53,860 bases of DNA from an uncultured Clostridia bacterium (GTDB taxonomy: Bacteria; Bacillota; Clostridia; Oscillospirales; Ruminococcaceae). Position 1 is the stretch's first letter, and every line of letters begins with the position of its first letter. The notes below the pieces were generated by a model. That model worked only from the letters and a program-made list of their open reading frames with translations, was not told the origin of the DNA and ran no database searches. A program made the translations under genes and the position numbers. The stretch spans positions 1-53,860 of the forward strand of contig CAMWMN010000003.1 of the NCBI GenBank assembly GCA_947175385.1, written 5' to 3'. Shown piece after piece: positions 50,449 to 53,860 of the stretch.

Positions 50449-50913
50449 ATGGATTACAAAATTGTGGAACTGGCAGAGAAAACGGTAGTGGGAATAACGG
50501 CTCGGACAAATAATTCTTCGCCGCAAATGAGCGAGGTCATAAGCGGACTGTGGAAACGCTTTTTTGAGGAGGCATACGGAAAAATTCCCGACAAGAGAAA
50601 TCCGTATACATTGGGAATCTACACGGATTACTCCTCCGACGAAAAGGGCGATTACACAATTATGACCGCTTGTGAAGTCACCTCGGAAAACGGAAACGAG
50701 ATGTTTGAGGTGCGGAAAATTCCCGCGGGAAAATACGCGGAATTTGAAATAGTCGGCGATATGGATACTGCGGCGCAATTTAAGGAAATCGACCGACTTT
50801 GGCGAGAGTTGTGGGGAACGAACTTGGAACGCTCATTTGTGTACGATTTCGAGGAATACCGCAGTGCCGATCCGAACAGAGCGGACGTTCATATTTTCAT
50901 TGGGTTGAAATAA
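50449..50913 (+). CDS. GyrI-like small-molecule-binding protein (AraC effector domain)
   Basis: A 154-residue single-domain protein of the GyrI/AraC effector-binding fold, with a PYTLGIYTDYSSDEKGDYTIMTACEV strand and VRKIPAGKYAEFEIVGD. These domains bind hydrophobic small molecules or, like SbmC, protect DNA gyrase. The start is the ATG at 50449 with GGAGG upstream. It follows the WYL gene and precedes the FMN-binding-fold gene by 66 bp. Confidence 0.82.
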   Translation: MDYKIVELAEKTVVGITARTNNSSPQMSEVISGLWKRFFEEAYGKIPDKRNPYTLGIYTDYSSDEKGDYTIMTACEVTSENGNEMFEVRKIPAGKYAEFEIVGDMDTAAQFKEIDRLWRELWGTNLERSFVYDFEEYRSADPNRADVHIFIGLK

Positions 50914-50979
50914 CTGTATAACATATTAAAACCGCGCATTTCAAACAGAGATGCGCGTTAAAAAATAGGAGGAAATCAT

Positions 50980-51432
50980 ATGAATAATTTCGAGGGAAAT
51001 TTGCCGCGGCTGTGGAAGAAAATCGGAACTCATGACGTAATGGTTCTGTCGACCTGCGCCGAAAATCGTGCAACATCACGACCCATAAGCGTGGTTGTAA
51101 TTGACGGGAAATTCTATTGCCAGACGGGCGCGGATTATCTCAAATATCAACAGATCATGCAAAATCCCAAAGTTGCGTTATGCGTTAAGAATTTCTCAAT
51201 CGAGGGAACGTGCCGAGATTTGGGCAAGCCGCTCGATAATGCAAATTCCGCATTTGCAAACACATATAAAAAACATTTTTTGTTGGCATACAAATCATAT
51301 TCGAACATCGAAAGTGAGCGTCTGCTTGAAATTACTCCGACATTAATTTATTCGTGGAGTTACGAGCTTACAAAGCCTTATATGGAATATTGGGATTTTG
51401 AGAACCAATCATACCGCAAGGAGTACAAATAA
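50980..51432 (+). CDS. Pyridoxamine 5-prime-phosphate oxidase-fold protein
   Basis: A 150-residue split-barrel protein of the PNPOx-like FMN-binding group. The early segment VMVLSTCAENRATSRPISVVVIDGKFYCQT and the following KYQQIMQNPKVALCV are typical. Relatives reduce flavins or F420-type substrates or bind haem; the role here is unknown. AGGAGG precedes the ATG. Confidence 0.82.
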   Translation: MNNFEGNLPRLWKKIGTHDVMVLSTCAENRATSRPISVVVIDGKFYCQTGADYLKYQQIMQNPKVALCVKNFSIEGTCRDLGKPLDNANSAFANTYKKHFLLAYKSYSNIESERLLEITPTLIYSWSYELTKPYMEYWDFENQSYRKEYK

Positions 51433-51438
51433 TTTTTC

Positions 51439-51477
51439 GGCGCTGTGTCAAAACAGCGCCGCAGCTTGTATAAAAAG
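51439..51477 (+). repeat. Hairpin with 15-nt conserved tail (copy 1)
   Basis: A 7-bp GGCGCTG/CAGCGCC hairpin (51439-51445 with 51454-51460) followed by AGCTTGTATAAAAAG (51463-51477). The same tail follows an unrelated hairpin at 52156. It lies just after a stop codon but lacks a T-run on either strand. Confidence 0.6.
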
Positions 51478-51589
51478 CATTTTAATATCCCCCGAATCGC
51501 GTTTTTTCGCAAAAACTTTTTCAAAACAATCATAAACCCCCGAGTGCGGCGAATATATTATTCATCGGACAAAGAACGGGAGGTTTTTT

Positions 51590-52147
51590 ATGATCAGAAC
51601 ATTGGCAATTACCATCTCTGCAGGACTTATTCTCGGCGGACTGACAACGCCCATAAAACGGGCAGCACAGCAGATTGAAAGGAAAAATGCCATCACCGAA
51701 TGCATTTTGCAGAGAAACATTGATTCTGCGGAGATTCGGTATGAATTTGACAAGCTCAAAAGCGAAGATTATATCGAAAATCCGTTTTTCTATACGGATT
51801 CATACGAGCTTACGCCCGAAGAGCGCGACCTTGTGGAGCGCACGGTAATGCACGAGGCGGGCTGGCATCCCGATTATCGGATATTGATATTAACCGCTCA
51901 ATGCTTCCGAAATGACTGCGAGCTGAACGGCTGGAAACCCGCCGAGGCATACTCGAAATGCGGCTATGCGGCGATGAGCTACTCGAATCCGCGCAGCCGA
52001 AAGGCTGTAAGCGATGTGTTCGACCGTAAAATAAAATGCGTCGAGGAGGATATTTTCTGTTTCTATAACCGCAATCTGGTAAGCTCCCCCATGCACGAGT
52101 CAAATCGTCTTGCCATTGATATTGACGGAAACAGGTTCTTTTATTAA
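51590..52147 (+). CDS. Secreted SleB/CwlJ-type cell wall hydrolase-like protein
   Basis: A 185-residue protein with an N-terminal membrane anchor or signal (about 3-20). The ELTPEERDLVERTVMHEAGWHP segment gives a Glu89 in the position of the catalytic acid of SleB-type lytic enzymes, and NGWKPAEAYSKCGYAAMSYSNP follows. The expected glycine-rich stretch after the EAG is changed (HEAGWHPDYRI), so it is a divergent member. It may cut peptidoglycan. GGGAGG precedes the ATG. Confidence 0.75.
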   Translation: MIRTLAITISAGLILGGLTTPIKRAAQQIERKNAITECILQRNIDSAEIRYEFDKLKSEDYIENPFFYTDSYELTPEERDLVERTVMHEAGWHPDYRILILTAQCFRNDCELNGWKPAEAYSKCGYAAMSYSNPRSRKAVSDVFDRKIKCVEEDIFCFYNRNLVSSPMHESNRLAIDIDGNRFFY

Positions 52148-52155
52148 ACACTGAA

Positions 52156-52192
52156 GCCCCCTGTTAAAAGGGGGCATAGCTTGTATAAAAAG
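52156..52192 (+). repeat. Hairpin with 15-nt conserved tail (copy 2)
   Basis: A 7-bp GCCCCCT/AGGGGGC hairpin (52156-52162 with 52169-52175) followed by AGCTTGTATAAAAAG (52178-52192), the same tail as at 51463. It lies between the SleB-like gene and the convergent MATE gene. Confidence 0.6.
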
Positions 52193-52224
52193 TCACCTCT
52201 CGACAGACTAAAAACAGACTTTTT

Positions 52225-53598
52225 CTATGTATTTTCAAGCCTTTTCTTGATCTTTTTGAAGCACACGAAAAACGTTGGAATCAGGAACAGATCTGCGAAA
52301 ATCCACGCAATAGGATTAGCGAAGCAGATCGCCGTATATCCGAGCGAGGGAGCAAGAATCAAAGCGACAAGCCCGCGCGCGGCAAGCTCCGAAACACCCG
52401 CGTAAACCGCGATTTGCGAGAATCCCATTCCCTGAATCAGAAACCTCACGATATTTACGAACGCCAACGGGATATAAAATGCCGCGTTTGTTATGAGAAA
52501 TTGCCGTGCGAGGTTGAGGATTTGGTTCGGGTCAAGTCCCGATTCTATGTCCTTGGTGTCCACAAACAGCATTGCCAGATTCCCGCCGAACAGCAGTGCC
52601 ACTGCCAACGCAATCAGCGCGTAGCCGATACCCAGTGCCGAACAGCAAATCAAACCCTTGCGGATTCGGTCGGGCTTTCCCGCGCCAACATTCTGTCCGC
52701 CGTAGGTCGCCATAGTGCTTCCCATTGCGTCAAACGGGCAGCACATAAACTGCCCCACCTTGCTGCCCGCCGTCACCGAAGCCATATACAGCGCGCCGAG
52801 TCCGTTCACCGCCGTCTGAATCAGAATCGTTCCGATTGCCGTAATCGAGTACTGCAAACCCATAGGCAATCCAACCGCGCACAATCTTCCCATATAATAA
52901 GGATTGAATTTCAGGTCGCTCTTGGAAATATGCAGCAGCTCGAATTTCTTGATGATGAAAATCAAGCACAGAATTCCCGAAACAAGCTGCGAAATCACCG
53001 TTGCCCAACCCGCGCCCGCAACCCCCATATTAAGCACGACGATCATAAATATGTCCAAGGCAATATTCAGCAGACTGGAGATCACAAGAAAGATTACGGG
53101 AGTTTTTGAGTCGCCGAGCGAACGGATAAACCCCGAAAGAATGTTGTACAGAAACGTTACGGGAATCCCGAGAAAAATCACGAAAATGTAGTCGTAAGCC
53201 TCGTGAAACGCGTCATCGGGCGTATTCATCCATGTAAGGATTTGCCCGCAAAGGAGTGTTGTCGCAAGCGTCACAACAGCCGCGAATCCTATCGCGATCC
53301 ACACCGTAGCTCCAACGTATTTTTTAAGCTCGGCATAGTCGCCCGAGCCGAACTTCTGCGCAATCGGAATCGCGAACCCCGAACACAGCCCGATAACGAA
53401 TCCCAACACGAGAAAATTTATCGACCCCGTAGAGCCTACTCCCGCCAAAGCGAGCGATCCGAGATACTTTCCGACCACCATTGTATCCACCATATTATAG
53501 AACTGTTGGAAAAGCATTCCCAACAGCAGCGGTAGCATAAATCCCAGAATCAGCCTCATCGGCGAACCCTTGGTTAAATCCTTGACAGTGCCCGACAT
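52225..53598 (-). CDS. MATE family efflux transporter
   Basis: A 457-residue, twelve-helix cation/drug exporter of the MATE family (DinF/NorM superfamily). It opens with DLTKGSPMRLILGFMLPLLLGMLFQQFYNMVDTMVVGKYLG and has the repeat of the same pattern in its second half, MGLQYSITAIGTILIQTAVNGLG. It is driven by Na+ or H+ gradients; substrates are typically cationic drugs or flavins. It stands alone with its own promoter and is convergent to the SleB-like gene. Confidence 0.92.
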   Translation of the reverse strand: MSGTVKDLTKGSPMRLILGFMLPLLLGMLFQQFYNMVDTMVVGKYLGSLALAGVGSTGSINFLVLGFVIGLCSGFAIPIAQKFGSGDYAELKKYVGATVWIAIGFAAVVTLATTLLCGQILTWMNTPDDAFHEAYDYIFVIFLGIPVTFLYNILSGFIRSLGDSKTPVIFLVISSLLNIALDIFMIVVLNMGVAGAGWATVISQLVSGILCLIFIIKKFELLHISKSDLKFNPYYMGRLCAVGLPMGLQYSITAIGTILIQTAVNGLGALYMASVTAGSKVGQFMCCPFDAMGSTMATYGGQNVGAGKPDRIRKGLICCSALGIGYALIALAVALLFGGNLAMLFVDTKDIESGLDPNQILNLARQFLITNAAFYIPLAFVNIVRFLIQGMGFSQIAVYAGVSELAARGLVALILAPSLGYTAICFANPIAWIFADLFLIPTFFVCFKKIKKRLENT

Positions 53599-53640
53599 AA
53601 TTCCGCCCCCATTTTTTGTGTTGCCATATTTTCACGAATA

Positions 53641-53669
53641 ATTATATCAACTAATTTTCGGATTTTCAA
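53641..53669 (-). promoter_or_regulatory. Promoter of the MATE gene
   Basis: TTGAAA (53664-53669), 17-bp spacer, TATAAT (53641-53646) on the minus strand. Confidence 0.75.
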
Positions 53670-53754
53670 GCGTAAAGTTTCACAATATATTGGCGATATT
53701 CCTGTACAAATTTGTTTATTTTGACGAGATTTGGTTAAATGATTGTAGCCTTTG

Positions 53755-53783
53755 TTGACTTTTACACGGAATTATGTTATAAT
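53755..53783 (+). promoter_or_regulatory. Promoter for a gene right of the window
   Basis: TTGACT (53755-53760), 17-bp spacer, TATAAT (53778-53783). It points out of the window. No gene is visible between here and the end. Confidence 0.78.
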
Positions 53784-53860
53784 AAAATGTATCATTGTTT
53801 TAGCATCTATATGCATCAATTTGGCTTTTTATTTTAATAAATTTATAATAATTCTTAAGG

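Noticed and set aside
1-53860. tRNA, rRNA, CRISPR array or prophage
   Set aside because: No T-loop GTTCRA context with an acceptor stem, no rRNA segment, no regularly spaced repeats and no phage structural genes were seen on either strand by eye; a covariance-model search could still find a missed tRNA.

Overview
The window reads as chromosomal DNA of a low-to-mid GC Gram-positive anaerobe of the Clostridia, most likely an Oscillospirales/Ruminococcaceae-like gut bacterium. The evidence is the near-perfect TTGACA-17-TATAAT promoters, strong GGAGG ribosome binding sites, a lysine riboswitch, the Firmicute rimP-nusA-ylxR-ylxQ-infB-rbfA-nrnA-truB-ribF order, LPXTG proteins with a class C sortase, and a zinc-type L33. 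The species assignment is inference; no rRNA or tRNA gene was seen.

Layout. 1-1.5 kb: a two-gene operon for a secreted cysteine-peptidase-like protein and a small membrane protein. 1.5-5.25 kb: a nitrate/sulfonate/pyrimidine-type ABC importer (binding protein, permease, ATPase) and a carbon-nitrogen hydrolase interrupted by an in-frame TGA, preceded by a long structured RNA with a consensus promoter and its own terminator. 5.25-10.7 kb: AI-2E-type membrane protein, amidohydrolase, dcd, a lipoprotein, a secreted HExxH metalloprotease and queA. 10.7-15.3 kb (plus strand): L-box riboswitch followed by asd-dapA-dapB, a stand-alone double-ACT protein and an MscS channel. 15.3-20.4 kb: GldA/F/G-like ABC exporter with a DUF4340-type partner. 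20.4-30.4 kb: the translation/transcription operon from rimP to gltX, with a MITE-like palindrome between infB and rbfA. 30.4-34.4 kb: an unknown gene with two CPCC-type cysteine-rich paralogues, then rpmG-secE-nusG-rplK-rplA. 34.4-40.1 kb: NfeD-like, CorC/HlyC, HAD phosphatase, a degenerate HMGL-like protein, and a chemoreceptor. 40.3-48.6 kb: a sortase-assembled pilus operon with its own signal peptidase. 49-52.1 kb (plus strand): XRE and WYL regulators, a GyrI-like domain protein, a PNPOx-fold protein and a SleB-type hydrolase. 52.2-53.6 kb: a MATE exporter.

How the genes work together. The asd-dapA-dapB genes convert aspartyl phosphate to tetrahydrodipicolinate and are switched by lysine through the leader. 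The pilus operon carries anchor proteins, leader peptidase and polymerising sortase in one transcript. The rimP-to-gltX and rpmG-to-rplA operons supply core translation and transcription-elongation factors.

The strongest candidates for something undescribed are the structured RNA at about 4925-5209, the three-way-junction RNA between two pilin genes at 44648-44737, the palindromic element whose end supplies the infB stop codon (with a matching 22-bp copy at the sortase stop codon), and the stand-alone ACT protein in the lysine operon.
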